Source of the DNA: Begonia masoniana
Lineage: Eukaryota > Streptophyta > Magnoliopsida > Cucurbitales > Begoniaceae
NCBI GenBank assembly: GCA_022432975.1
Contig: CM039502.1
Coordinates: forward strand, 73,055,497-73,119,496
Length of the DNA: 64,000 nucleotides
Reading direction: 5' to 3'
The notes beneath the pieces were generated by a model. It was given only the letters and a program-made list of their open reading frames with translations, ran no database searches and was not told the DNA's origin. Both the position numbers and the translations under genes were made by a program. Below are positions 35,400-47,224 of the stretch, in pieces. Position 1 is the stretch's first letter, and every line of letters starts with the position of its first letter.

Positions 35400-35436
35400 A
35401 CCTCTGTGGTGTTAGTGTTCTCTCATTTATTCCCTC

Positions 35437-35442
35437 TTTATA
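35437..35442 (-). promoter_or_regulatory. TATA box of CSLA
   Basis: TTTATA on plus gives CTTATAAAG on the minus strand. With the usual ~30-nt spacing, transcription would start near 35408, just before the GA tract. Confidence 0.5.
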
Positions 35443-36361
35443 AGCAAAAAATAATGCAAACTCCCCTCCCTCCAAGTCCATAAAGAAGCCCAACTGTTCC
35501 AACCAACCACAATCGTGCGGCTTGTGTAAAAGTAGAAACGACAGGGTTGAAATACGATCACAGCGCCGACACCGGACGTCATTTCCCGGTGGAATATTCG
35601 TAAAGCACATGAAGAGGGTGAATTTGTGAAGACATTAGCAAAAAGAACTAGGGGAAATAAAATGTCGGTCCTCAAAAACGAGCCGTGTGACAGCTCAGCC
35701 TGGTTCTGTTTTTATCGTTCCTTTTTCACGAAGCTTCATTATCGTCCCTTAAATTCTCCATCCAACAAAATGGAAAATAAAAACTAAAATAGTGAAGTAA
35801 TTTGAGAACCAAATGATGTCCTATTTTGTCTTCTAGGGTTAGTTTATTTTATATTTTTTAGGAAAAAATGTGGAACTTAAGCCAGAAAACAGACCCACGT
35901 GAAGCAAATATGTATTTATCATTGATCTTATTTGAAATGATACATAAATAATTGGAGCGTAGAGGAAGTATCAACCGAAGTAATTAATAAACTTCAAAAG
36001 AGAGTTCTTTCAGTAGGAAAATAATTAGGCAAATCGTATGATTTTCTGCTATTTTTTCATCAAAATCTATGTGAAATTTGACAAGTTTAAAACGTTTTTG
36101 GAAACCTATTTAAGATTTTTTAGCAAGTTTTAATGACTTTTTATAGCCTTTTTTCATGCAGATTAGGCACATAAAAGCAGATTTAGAAAGCTTAATAGAA
36201 AGAAAAAAATCAAGGGGGGATTTGGGAGAGAGAGCAGAGAGTCGGTGGCTGTTGTTTTTGGTAAGGAAGAACAATCCCAACATGATGTTTAAAAAAAAAA
36301 ATCTGCACTTTAAGAAAAAAGAAAATAAGAGAGAAAGGGGGAGTGTATGATTGTGGAAAAG

Positions 36362-36396
<35 letters not shown>

Positions 36397-36654
36397 GGGC
36401 CAAATTTCTGTGAAAAAGGTAATCTGGGTGACATCAAGCTTTGTTTTTTTTAAGGGAATGTTATGGAGAGGATGTATCGACCACTAAACGACGCTCCAAA
36501 ATTCTTTTAATTTTAAGGGCCTAGCTCGTATTAAGAAAGGTGTACAATTTTATATCTTTTGACAGAACTGAAAGTGAATGACTTATTAGTAGTATTTTAT
36601 TTGATCTAGTCCAATGCATTTTGGGTATAACCTAAGAACAAAAACACTGTAAGT
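35443..36654. other. Upstream intergenic DNA
   Basis: No supported gene. It contains an A30 run at 36364-36393. The antisense frames over that run are low-complexity. Confidence 0.6.
36364..36393. repeat. A30 homopolymer
   Basis: Uninterrupted A run followed by GGGGGG. Confidence 0.95.
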
Positions 36655-36949
36655 TGTGGTCCAAAACAGATAACTGTACTAACGAGACAGAAACTCCATA
36701 AATGGTATGAGAGTCAATGTCCAACTGAAAATATGGTCGTCAAGGACATCATGCTCCAATGGGAAAAGATTATGGCAATCCATTTGTAAAAACAAGAACG
36801 ACCTAAAATTCTGTTAATTGTTAGAGCCTACACAATACTTTGATCAGGTTCACAATCCCACCTCACTGCAGGTTGTGGTCCAAAATGGATAACTGTACTA
36901 ACGAGACAGAAACTCCACATGGTATGAGAGTCAATGTCCAAATGAAAAT
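36655..36949 (+). repeat. Host tandem duplication (~219-bp unit), second copy split by copia
   Basis: TGGTCCAAAACAGATAACTG...CACCTCACTGCAGGTTG (36655-36873) repeats from 36874. The second copy stops at the copia target site GAAAAT and resumes at 41339 (ATGGTCGACAAGGAC) to ~41478. The intact first copy shows the empty site. Confidence 0.85.
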
Positions 36950-37102
36950 TAAAAAAATAAAGAGAAAATAAAGACTTCTCATTAACACTTTGAAGTGCAA
37001 AAGATATACATAAAGAGGTTTATATAGCTATAGTAAATAAAGAGAATAATCAAAGACTAAAATACCCTCAGAACATTAATATAATAATAATATATGCTAA
37101 CC
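36950..37102 (-). repeat. 3' LTR of copia
   Basis: Matches 40793-40815 plus 41204-41333. It is directly preceded in the sense direction by the purine tract GAAAGGGAGG. Confidence 0.88.
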
Positions 37103-37114
37103 TCCCTTTCAAAC

Positions 37115-38832
37115 TCACGATGCGACAACTATAAGCATTGAGAGTTTGTTAGACAAAAAACAGAATCGTGAAGCGGAGTGTGTCTTGGTAAACAAATTAG
37201 CAATCTGTAGAGAAGAAGAGACAAAAAGGAAAGTGATGGTGCCAAGCTGAAGACGATGGCGGGTGACATGACAATCAATCTCAATATGCTTGGTTCGCTC
37301 ATGAAAAACAGAATTACGCGCAATCTGAATAGCACTTTGATTGTCAAAACGTAACAGAGTAAGATGACGAAGATAAACACTCATATCCGCAAGCAATCGA
37401 CGTAACCAAACAATCTCACAAGTAGTCGAGGTCATGGCACGATACTCAGTTTTAGTAGAAGACCGAGAAATAACATCTTGTTTCTTACTCTTCCACGAAA
37501 TAAGTGAATCACCGAGGAAAATACAAAATCCAATGGTGAACTTGCGATCAGTAGAATCACCAGCCCAATCAGTATCGGAGTATGCACGTAGCTCGAGAGA
37601 TAACATAGAAGGGAACAAGAGACTCTGAAACTGAGTGTCTCGAAGGTATTTGAGAATACGAAGAGCAGCAGCCTAATGAACAGTAGTAGGAGCAGTAACA
37701 AACTGACTAACCACATGAACAACATTCGCAATATCTGGACGAGCCATAGTAAGATAAACCAAGTTGCCAACAATAGTACGACATAAATTTGGATCCGACA
37801 AAAGAAGACCATCCGACTGAGAGTACCGAGCATTAGTCTCTAGAGGAGTATCAACAATCTTGTTGTCAGTGAGACGTGCACGCTCAAACAGATCAGATAT
37901 GTACTTTGATTGGGATAAGAGATAACCTTTTGGGGAATTAGCGACCTTAATACCCAGAAAGTAACATAGCAAACCCAAGTCTTTCATAGCAAAACAACTG
38001 GCCAACCCAAACTTTAAACATTTAATCACATCACAATCATCACCAGTAATAATCATGTCATCAACATACAATGTTAACAAAATACGACCTGCACTTGTAT
38101 GCCTAGCAAACAATGCGGAATCATGATGACTAGGACAAAAACCAAGCGAAGTGATTACTGTGGAGAACTTCTCAAACCAAGCACGAAGTGCTTCTTTGAG
38201 ACCATAGAGAGTTTTACGAAGCCAACAAACTTCATCGGATTTGTGGGCGACACCAGGAGGGGGCATCATATAGACTTCTTCATGAAGATCATCATTCAAG
38301 AAAGCATTCTTGACATCCATTTGAGATATTTTCCATCGACGAACAGAGGCAACCGCAATCATAGTGCGAACAATCGTCATCTTTGCACAAGGGCAAATGT
38401 TTCTTCATAATCAATGTCATACTTCTAAGAGTAGCCCTTAGTAACAAGTCGAGCCTTGTATCGTTCAATAGATCCATCATACTTAGTTTTAATCTTATAA
38501 ACCCAACGAAAACCACTTGTACGTTCTCCATATGGCAACGGTACCAAATCCCATGTATGAGTCTGATAAAGAGCAGTAAGTTCCTCAACAATAGCATCCT
38601 GCCAAAGTGGGTCACGAATAGCCTCTCTATAGGACAAAGGCTCAGAAAGACAATGAACAAAAGCAACAAATGAAACAAAAGAACTAGAATAGGAAGAGTA
38701 ATAAAAATTAGGTAGTTTAGTAGACTTACGAAGTCGAGTGGATTGACGAAGTGGAGGAACATCCGCAATCTCAGGAGTTGATTGAGTGGTCGTAGGAGTA
38801 GGAGAATGAGAGGTAGATGTCTCGGGAACCAA
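37115..38832 (-). pseudogene. Copia RT-RNase H relic
   Basis: RT: WDLVPLPYGERTSGFRWVYK (38580-38520 region), DVKNAFLNDDLHEEVYM, CWLRKTLYGLK and the catalytic LYVDDMIITGDD (~38070). There are breaks at 38425 and 38380. A TAG after TVH (~37673) separates it from RNase H, which reads YSDTDWAGDSTDRKFTIGF and SRSSTKTEYRAM. RNase H ends at 37115 next to the purine tract. Confidence 0.92.
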
Positions 38833-40309
38833 AGTATCAGATTCTGTTGATCTATCAGTAGGAGCAGCTTCCTCAGTGTCAATATCAAAAGGATCAATGT
38901 GAATGAGATCTTATTGAGTCATATGATGTAAACTAGCAGGAATAGAGAAGAAGGGAATATGTTCTAAAAACACAACATGACGAGAGATGTACAATTTTTG
39001 ACTAACAGGATCAAAACAACGAAATCTCTTTTGACCAACACCATAACCCAAAAAAACACACAAGACGGACTGAGAAGATAATTTATTACGCTCGACGTAT
39101 GATCGAAAAACAAAACAAATACAACCAAAGACTCGCAAGGAGAAATAATCTGGCACATGTCCATACAACTTTTCAAAGGGAGACAAACTGAAATTATGAA
39201 AGGTTGGAATTCTATTAATCACATGAACAGCGGTAAGAATTGCTTCGCCCCAAAACTCACTAGGAACATCGGCTGACAACAAAAACGACGGGTTGTTTCA
39301 ATAAGATGCCGATGTTTCCTTTCAGCAACTCCATTTTGTTGAGGAGTGTTAGTACATGAGGTTTGATGTATAGTCTCATCAGAAGCAAATAAATGAGAAA
39401 AATCGTTAGAAGTGTATTCACCTCCCAAATCACAATGAAAACACTTGATGACGGCTGAGTGTTGCGTTTTTACAAGAGCCCTTAAATTGGTGAAAATGTT
39501 AAGATAATCAGACCTACGTTTCATAAGGTAAATCCAAGTATAACGAGTGCAATCATCGACAAACGAAACATAATATCTTGAACCCCCTTTTGTTGGAACA
39601 GGAGAGGGTCCCTAAACATCAGAATGGACAAGATCAAATGGAGCAAAAGAAAAAGAAAGACTCTTAGAAAAAGGTAAGGTTGAAAATTTGGTTAGTTTAC
39701 AACCATGACAATCACAACTGTCATGATTGTCCAAATGTCCTAATGCTCATGTAGATACCAAAAAATGCAAATGAGACGCTGAAACATGACCTAAACGAAA
39801 ATGCCATAAATAAAAATTAGAAGACGAAATATTCAAACGAAAAGAAGACAAATTCACACAAGAAGCTGCAACATCTGATACTTTGAGTTGATCCGAGTCC
39901 CCCTGCCTACGACCTGTCTCAATCACCTCTGAGAGCGTGAATCCTGTAGGGAACAAGTGGATGAAGAAAATGAGACTAAGTATCCAAACTCACATAATTG
40001 ACTAACAGAAATAAGACTGACAGCAAGATTAGGAATATAATAAACATCAGAAAGAGACACAAGAGATGTAATAATAGCACCAACACCTACTAACGGCATA
40101 GAGGTATCATCAGCAGTCATAATTGATACAGAAGAATTTGGGGATAAGTAAGCAAAAGAAGATAAATTGAGAGACATATGATGAGAGGCACCTGAATCCA
40201 AGACCCATAACGAAGATGATATACCTGAGGAACCAGACGAGAACAAACATTTACAAGAGACAGTCAATATAGCATGGAGTTGTGAGGCAAAGAACTGCTG
40301 AAAACCCAA
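38833..40309 (-). pseudogene. Copia protease-integrase relic
   Basis: The protease motif LWVLDSGASHHM lies near 40210. Next come the GAG-pre-integrase motif LWHFRLGHVSASHL (~39800) and the integrase core (LGGEYTSNDF, TNTPQQNGVAERKHRH). The family's Trp codon near 39613 reads TAG, and a frameshift near 39280 splits the integrase. The acidic third residue (VAERK) is kept. Confidence 0.9.
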
Positions 40310-40792
40310 ATAATTTCCAAATCAACAAAATTCACAAATAGTCCAACCAAAACAACTGAATCCAACAATAATCTCCAAATAATCTTCAAATCAACAGAAT
40401 CCACAAATAGTCCAACCAAAACAACTGAATCCAACAATAATACTCAAATAACAAAATCAACAGAATCCAAATAAAACAACCAAATCTAATCAAAGAAACG
40501 CAATCCCGCAATAACGAATCAAAAGGGGGAAATTGAAAATACCACATGCAAGAACAAATACTCGAATCCAATCTAGGCCACAGTACTGTTCACGAACTAA
40601 CCCAAATACCCGAATCGAATCAAACATAAGGCACTGTTCATCACTGTTCTTCAAGCTGGTCATCATTGTTGTGGTACTGTTCATGAATTCACGTATGGTT
40701 CATCACTTCGCTGCACTGTTCACGAACTCCACACGCACTGTTCACTGAAACCTTAATTCACAAAAGTCCTAGATCGTCGTGCTCTGATACCA
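40310..40792 (-). other. Gag-deleted leader of copia with tandem repeat
   Basis: Only ~480 bp separate the protease frame from the PBS, too short for a full gag. The part 40312-40470 repeats ATCAACA(A/G)AATCCACAAATAGTCC and AACAACTGAATCCAACAATAAT about 2-3 times with a ~70-bp period. Confidence 0.7.
40781..40792 (-). promoter_or_regulatory. Copia primer-binding site
   Basis: GCTCTGATACCA on plus is TGGTATCAGAGC on minus and directly adjoins the LTR. Confidence 0.9.
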
Positions 40793-40815
40793 TAAAGAAA
40801 TAGAGAGAAAATAAG

Positions 40816-41198
40816 TGTGATGACCCGAATGGAATGTGTACGTATGTGTACGACTGCGGGGCAAACCTCGGGTTGCGGGGTGGATGGATCCCGGATTCGA
40901 GTATAGGCGAATCCCGGGTCGTAAAGAGGGGTCGTCACAATCCCACATCGCTTGGGGAAGTATATGGAAATGAAACATATGTAAAGAGGCCCTCCCAACA
41001 TAGCAAGATGCGTTTTGGAGCACGATTGGCAACGGATCCCATAAGAACTCCGAAGTTAAAAGTGCTTCGGCGAGAGCAATTCCAGGTTGGGTGACCTTCC
41101 GGGAAGTTCTCGCCAAACAAAGCCGTGAGGGGAGGATATTGCGCTACAGCCCAATCCCCAGAGCGGACAATATCTTGCTGGGAAACGGGGTCGTTACA
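40816..41198 (+). mobile_element. Cassandra solo LTR nested in the copia 5' LTR
   Basis: It runs from TGTGATGACCCG to GGTCGTTACA, flanked by a perfect ATAAG duplication (40811-40815 and 41199-41203). The 5S-like core at 41032-41106 keeps AAGAACTCCGAAG and GGTTGGGTGACC but has AAGTTAAAAGTGC in place of the A box. The first 100 bp resemble the array at 20842-22462 more than the element at 28766. Confidence 0.93.
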
Positions 41199-41338
41199 AT
41201 AAGGATTGTTCATTAATACTTTAAAATGTAAAATATACACATAAAGAAGTTTATATAACTAGGGTAAACAAAGAGAATAATCAAAAACTAAAATACCCTC
41301 AGGACATTAATATAATAATAATATATGTTAACAAAAAT

Positions 41339-41478
41339 ATGGTCGACAAGGACATCATGCCCCAAATGGGTAAAGATTATGGCAATCCACTTGTGAAAAC
41401 AAGAACGACCTAAAATTCTATTAATTCTTAGAGCCTAGACAATACTTTGATCAGGTTCACAATCCCACCTCACTTGAA
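41339..41478 (+). repeat. Second half of the host tandem copy
   Basis: Continues the unit interrupted at 36949; see the duplication at 36655. Confidence 0.8.
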
Positions 41479-42721
41479 AGAAATGAAAGTGAATGATTTA
41501 TACGTAGAGTTTTCCTCCCGACATAGTACAATATGTTTTACGATAAACCAAAAATAAAATTCGTGCGAGATTCGATCAAAAGCAAACAATATTGTACTAA
41601 GTACATGAGACTCCACAACAGAGGTTAAATTCTAAAAATAACCCTTTCGTGCAAGAGAAGAAACTAATTCTAAAGAAATGATAAGATAATTGTTTAGGAG
41701 AAAATCCTCCTCAAACTCGCTTGTTCACTCGTGAAGACGGATAATGGCAACTGCATCCAACTTTAGTTTCCTAGTTCTATTTTAATCTCTTGACTTTTGT
41801 TTCTTTTTAGAACAACTTGTAAACAAAATGACTGTTTGTCAAAACTATTATAGGCTAATTTTCTTAGATTGGGATTTATGATTGAAATATGCATGTTTTA
41901 GTTTTTGTCTAACTCATCAAATGGTTTTATCAATATTGTTTTTGAAGTTTTAATTTCATTCGTTAATTGAAAAATTGTGAATGAAATATCTTGATCTATT
42001 GATCCATATTAATTAGTGTGATGGTGATTTACTTTAGAAATAAAGCTCATTACTTCGTAAGTTTATAGGAATATAATCTTGTTCTACATTACTCGTTTGA
42101 AACTTGAGCATATTGGTATTTTATTTTGTCTTTTGCATGAAAATACATTGTGTAAAATAAGTAAGGTAAAACACATAAGTATAAGCTAATTTAGATTTTA
42201 TTAGTTGTTTCAAATACTAGTGTCATGACTCAAAAAGGACATGTGATAGAAATAGGAAACGATCCAATATGTGGGAGGATCGATCAATTATAAAATTTAA
42301 AGTCAAACTCAAAACATGTGGGCTTACACAATATCCAACAATGACATCACAAATAGCATAATAATATATGTCCAAAATAAATGACAGTACAAAAAATAAA
42401 TGACTGTAATATGTTATGATCCCAAGATAAAATATCAAAAGAGGAACAAAACATCACCAAAGGAAAAATAAGCTCAATGAGAATGAAATAAAGATATAGT
42501 AAATACTGGAATCGGTATTGGTCGGATGATTCAAAAGCATAATGCATGCATCAAAAAAATCATGTATCAAAACAAAGGATAAAAATGTCATCCGAAAAAT
42601 AGGTCCAGAAGAACTGTCAATAGGGTTAAGTAACAAATGGTCCACTATAATGTGGTCAGTTATAAAAATAGTGGCACTATTGTATTAGTATAAAATCATC
42701 AGTGAAAAAAAAGTCACTCAC
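41479..42721. other. Intergenic AT-rich DNA
   Basis: No gene or recognisable element. GAAATGAAAGTGAATGA at ~41486 resembles 36568 and may be a further partial copy of the host repeat. Confidence 0.5.
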
Positions 42722-43238
42722 TGTAGAGTCCTCAGTACTTCTAATAAAATATTGTCTACTTTGAACTGAAACCCGTTTAGTTTTATTACTGAGATTAAGC
42801 TAAAATGTGTTGTATTAGGTAAGGAGATGAATTCTTTTTAGAAATCATTCATTTTTCATTGTCGCAAGTGATGTGAGATTGTGCACCTCATTTCGTATAG
42901 GTTGAGTTCTCACAATTAACAGAATATTGGGTTGTAATTACATTTACAGTGTGGGCTATCTTAGGCCCGATATCCATATTAGTCACACTTCTTGTTGTGT
43001 TATGACTCTGATACCATTTGAGAAGTCTTCAACTCTGGTATTAAAATATTATCTACTTTGAACCAAAGTCCACACAGTTTATTCGTGAGATTAACCTAAA
43101 ATGCGTCGCACCAGTTAGGAAGAAGATTTTACTTTTCACTCACCGAAACGATCTGGAATTGTGCACACCACCGGTATGGGCTACGCTCTCACAATCAACA
43201 GAATCTTAGGTCAGCCTTGCCTTCACAGGGTGGACTGT
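42722..43238 (-). mobile_element. Second TRIM family: two short LTRs, PBS, partial third segment
   Basis: LTR-like direct repeats at 42722-42914 and 43019-43193 share TAAAATATTGTCTACTTTGAAC, GAGATTAA(G/C)CTAAAATG and TCTCACA. They are separated by a 104-bp internal domain with a PBS complement (ACTCTGATACCA, 43005-43016). After the second LTR, 43194-43238 repeats the start of the internal domain (ATCAACAGAATCTTAGG), so the copy is part of a truncated tandem array. No ORF and no 5S sequence are visible. Confidence 0.7.
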
Positions 43239-44035
43239 AACACTCACGGACTCCAAACACACCATATCATAAGCATATAAGAAAAATGATACTCAATGAT
43301 TGCAAACATAATCAATAATTCTCATCAAGTTTAGGGTTTGGCACATAGAGACACAACATAGTTAGTTGTCTTATTACTCTATTCACGTAACAAACAAACA
43401 CATATTTCAACGGTCAAATATGCATATAAAAAAAAGTGACCTTCACTCAGGTCGATCGTATCCCCGTGCACACGATTGATATGATCGTCAGTAAAAATGA
43501 AGATGCACGCATAATAACAATATGACAGGGAAACATATACACAAGAAAAAATTTTCGTAATATATGAGATATATCTCAAAATAGGTTTTAGAAACTATGA
43601 TGAATAAATAAAATTTCTACCTCAACCGATAAATACCATTGAACCATCAAAGTCCAAGTCCAAAAAGTCTAAATAAACGCCAATCTTCAAAATCCATCAT
43701 AAATCCATCATCAGTAGGTTTGTAAGAATCTATGAAACTTACAAACTAATCTTCCGATCTGGTTCGGTTTGGTCAAGTTCGAGTCGGTACGGTTAGTGTC
43801 AGATCGACTAGGTCGGTCTAATCCGCTCCTAACTGGGTTAGGTCGATCGATCTGATGATTCGACGATGTCTTGAAGAAAATCCATAATTAAATTGAAATA
43901 AAAAAGGGGTAGAAGTTCAAATTTTTAACATAATAATATCATCTAAATGAAAATTAGACTAATAGTCAAATCTCTTGATTTTCCTTACAAATTTATGCAC
44001 CAAATATGTTGTTTCCATGACAAACTATGTGTAGG
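43239..44035. mobile_element. LTR-like fragment, unclassified
   Basis: TGTAACACTCACGGACTCC at ~43246 looks like an LTR start. The part 43760-43865 is rich in TCGGT/CGATCGATC words like those of other LTRs here. There is no partner copy and no gene. Confidence 0.35.
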
Positions 44036-44936
44036 ATCGTTATTGTCTGGGCGGAGGGGGGTGAATTAGACTTTTTAAATTTGTTTTCTTAATCTAATCA
44101 ATATCTCTCTTGTATTCAACTTCTAATTGACAGCAAACAATCAAGCAATAAAAGTAAAGAGAGAGAAAAAAAACAACACCAGAGTTTTTACGTGGTTCGG
44201 CCAAAACCTGCCTACGTCCACGCTTCAAGGTTTCTCCCTTGAAGATTCTTTCCTTCTCCTCAGAGAAAAACCAGATCGCATTTCACGGGCGTCGATCTAC
44301 TGCCTTTTACAAAAACCAGATTGTTCTTCACGGGCGACAATCCACTGCCTTTTACAAAACTGTAAGAATGTAATTTTCAACTCACTCTACAGTTTCTCAA
44401 AATGATGAATCTCAAGTTTAAGAAAAATAGAGAGATGTAGAATAAAATACAGAGAGTATTCAAAGTTATCTGCTCGTAAGAGTTCGAAGATAATTTTCGC
44501 AAAAAGTTCTTTCTCCCCAGCTTCTTTTTCCTTTTTATACTCTGTCTGTTATGGGCTTCAGTTCTTTAGGGCTTCTCATCTGAATATGGAAATATATCCG
44601 TTGGAGAAACATCCGTACATAGATAGCTAGCCGTTGCGTTCTGAAGTCGCTTTCGTTCTTCGCCATTAATGATCTGGAGTTAAAGCTCTGGACGAGTGTC
44701 ACTGTTGCTTTGTGGTATTTTAAATTTCTGGCGCTAAGACTTTGGACGAAGACGCTATTCTCTTAAAAGTGAACGAGAGTCTGTCTTTTGAGCGTGAACG
44801 ACTACGTCTTTAGTTGTCGTGGACGACTACGTCTTTAGTTGTCGTGGACGACTGAGTCTGACTTAAAAACTACCTGACTTTCACGTGGAATTTTGGACGA
44901 GTGAATCTGGCAGAAGTCACCTGATTCTCACGTGAC
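44036..44936. mobile_element. Copia-like LTR fragment running into the gap
   Basis: GGAGGGGGGTGAATTAGAC and TTTTTACGTGGTTCGGCC are phrases common in plant copia LTRs. A 27-bp unit GACGACTACGTCTTTAGTTG repeats twice at ~44797-44850. The end is lost in the N gap. Confidence 0.45.
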
Positions 44937-45036
44937 NNNNNNNNNNNNNNNNNNNNNNNNNNNNNNNNNNNNNNNNNNNNNNNNNNNNNNNNNNNNNNNN
45001 NNNNNNNNNNNNNNNNNNNNNNNNNNNNNNNNNNNN
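44937..45036. other. Assembly gap (100 N)
   Basis: Exactly 100 N, the usual placeholder for a gap of unknown size. Confidence 0.99.
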
Positions 45037-45494
45037 CTTATGCCCATGCTGCCGACATATACACGCGCCATCTTTTAAGTTCCGCATACTAATGTAAAAC
45101 TTGACGGCTCATTCGACATTCGCACTCGTTTTCTTCGGCCTACCCAGGTGGCGAGTATTGGGTGGGATGAGTTCTTATATTGTTCTACAGCCACAAATGG
45201 TGGCCGCTTAAAGGTTTGAATAAACTGTGAGTAAATCCTGCCAAGTAAGTTGCCCAGTGATAGCAACGATGCAGTATACTTTTGGTGCCATTTTTTTTTT
45301 CCCCCCACAACTTCTTCTTAGCAGAGTTAGGTGTGGTTGCCCTTCAATCCCTCCTACCAAACACTAGTTCTTCTTCTCAGTCAAAACCCATCCACAAAAG
45401 TTTCTATTGTTATCATAATCATCGTTATCATTATTAGGGTAAACTATAATTTAAATATTGATTTTAAAGGTCATTTACAACTGACACATTAACT
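45037..45494. other. Intergenic DNA after gap
   Basis: No supported gene or repeat. Confidence 0.5.
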
Positions 45495-45812
45495 TCCTTG
45501 AACAAAGTAAATCTGACACTTTTAGGTATCATCAAATTACTTTTTGTCATGCGATAAATCTCGTATGTTCTACTTTTTAAAGATGATTTTTAGATCATTT
45601 CTCTAGTATATTACTGCAGTTCTTTTACTTTCAACAATAGAATATAACTTATAATTTTACGGGTCTAGAAGTGTGTTAGAATTGAAAAAAAAATTTATCG
45701 CATATATTCAACGCAATGAATTTAATAAATTAAATAATAACAATATTATATTTGTTGATGACAAAAATTTAAGGTCTATTTTGTTTGAAAAAAAAGTTGG
45801 TCTATTGAAAAC
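45495..45812 (+). repeat. Dispersed direct repeat, copy 1
   Basis: CCTTGAACAAAGTAAATCTGAC...AAAAGTTGGTCTATTG matches 46931-47224 with many point differences and one ~25-bp indel. Possibly LTRs of a small decayed element; no PBS was found. Confidence 0.75.
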
Positions 45813-46440
45813 GTCAGTGTTTAACTAGCTACAATAGCACTTTATTTTTATTTTTGTTGTCGTTGATGTTATTATTATTACAATGATTGTTATTCTTATT
45901 ACCTAACTCAGCTCTTGAAATTCAGAGCACCTACCCAACCTACCTACATTCTCTTCCTCGCGGTGGAAGGTCACTCTTTTAGCCTTACCTTGCCCAATCT
46001 GTCTTTCTTAGTCAGCATTTTCTTTTTTTAATTTTTTTTTTTTTTTGGGGAAGAGTTTCAGAAAACGCTTTTGTTGTTGTTGAAAAACTGTTTTGAAAAC
46101 TATATTAAAATCTAAAGTTGGTAACCAATAATGGGCCTTTTTCATGGCCCAAGAATAAATTGATCCGGGTTGACCCATCAAGATGGCCCAATGTAAACCA
46201 CTGTTTCCTGCTAATAGTTTTTGGTCTACAAAATAATAAAATAAGAAAATTATAGGTTGTAAATAGCTAAAGAGTTTCACAATTAACTTTTAACTTAAAA
46301 GAGAGGATCTCTGTATTTTTTTCTAACATTTAAAAAAATAAAAAAATAAAAAATAAATAAATAAATTTGATTTGGTTGTATCCTTATGCCGTCCACTCTT
46401 TATTACCTGCTTCAGTGAACAGAAAATTTAGACTGTAATT
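45813..46440. other. Spacer between repeat copies
   Basis: AT-rich, with (AAAT)n-like runs near 46333-46364; no gene. The antisense frame 46008-46280 is low-complexity. Confidence 0.5.
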
Positions 46441-46930
46441 TCATCATTTTCTCGTAGGGAAAGAAAATTTTCAGACTGGTTTCATCATTGGTGTCATTGT
46501 TCCTCATTTCAACTTGAATTTTCTTCTTTCTCTGCTATATTCTCTCTTCCTGCGTTCTTTGCATCTGCTCAGATGTGAAATTTCTTGGAGAAGAGATTTT
46601 TTCTCAATGTTCAGAAGACTCTAGAGAGAATGAGAAGTGTTTCACTTAGGAGGAAGAGAAGAGAGGAAGAACATGGCTTTTTCAACAAGTTGAACACTTG
46701 GCATTCATCCATTGGCTTCCTCCCACCAACCTTAATTGGCTTCCTATTTTGCCATTCCATTGGTTCCTAACTAAATTGTTATTTAGTTCTTCGATTCGGT
46801 TTTTTCCCAAAAATCCGCTTTTTCCATAAAGCATCACAACAAACTCCAATAAAATACGCATTTTATTAATGGTAAATTAATCCCGTTTAATAATTTAAGG
46901 AATATTTACACGGCTAAAATGCTGGGTGTT
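46441..46930 (-). mobile_element. LTR-like fragment ending GGGTGTTATA
   Basis: The right end (ATGCTGGGTGTTATA, ~46920-46931) has the form of the gypsy LTR ends seen elsewhere in the window. The left end is not defined. The open frame 46585-46770 has no family match that I recognise. Confidence 0.4.
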
Positions 46931-47224
46931 ATATCCTTGAACAAAGTAGATCTCACACTTTTAGGTATTATCAAATTATTTTTTGTCATGCGACAAATCG
47001 CGTATGTTTTAGTTTCTAAATATGATAATTTTTAGATCATTTCTTTGATATATTACTATAGTTCTTTTACTTTCAGCAATAGAACATAACTTATGATTTT
47101 ATATCGGGTCTTGAAATGTGTTAGAATTGAAAAAGAAAATTTATCAAATATATTCAATGCGATGAATTTAATAAATTAAATAACAACAATATTATATTTT
47201 GTTTAAAAAAAAAAGTTGGTCTAT
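46931..47224 (+). repeat. Dispersed direct repeat, copy 2
   Basis: Partner of 45495-45812; it begins exactly where the LTR-like fragment ends. Confidence 0.75.

Larger units (their letters stand above)
34879..35410 (-). promoter_or_regulatory. Probable 5' UTR of CSLA
   Basis: About 530 bp between the start codon and the expected transcription start. It contains, on plus, a 29-nt A run (35047-35075), a GAA repeat (35332-35356) and a CT repeat (35382-35399). On the sense strand the GAA and CT repeats become CTT and GA tracts, and the A run becomes a T run. A leader intron is possible but not shown. Confidence 0.5.
36950..41333 (-). mobile_element. Near-complete Ty1/copia element with nested Cassandra solo LTR
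   Basis: The LTRs are 36950-37102 and 40793-41333 (the latter 153 bp without its insertion). The 5-bp target duplication AAAAT is at 36945-36949 and 41334-41338. The PBS TGGTATCAGAGC is at 40781-40792 and a polypurine tract (GAAAGGGAGG) at 37101-37110. On the minus strand the LTR starts TGTTAACATATATT. Gag is largely missing; the pol relics run 40309-37115 with stops and frameshifts. Confidence 0.92.

Noticed and set aside
36110..36437. Phe-rich antisense frames
   Set aside because: Produced by the A30 run and flanking A-rich DNA.
37129..38897. Leu/Phe-rich frames overlapping the copia pol
   Set aside because: They are out-of-frame shadows of the RT and RNase H relics on the same strand.
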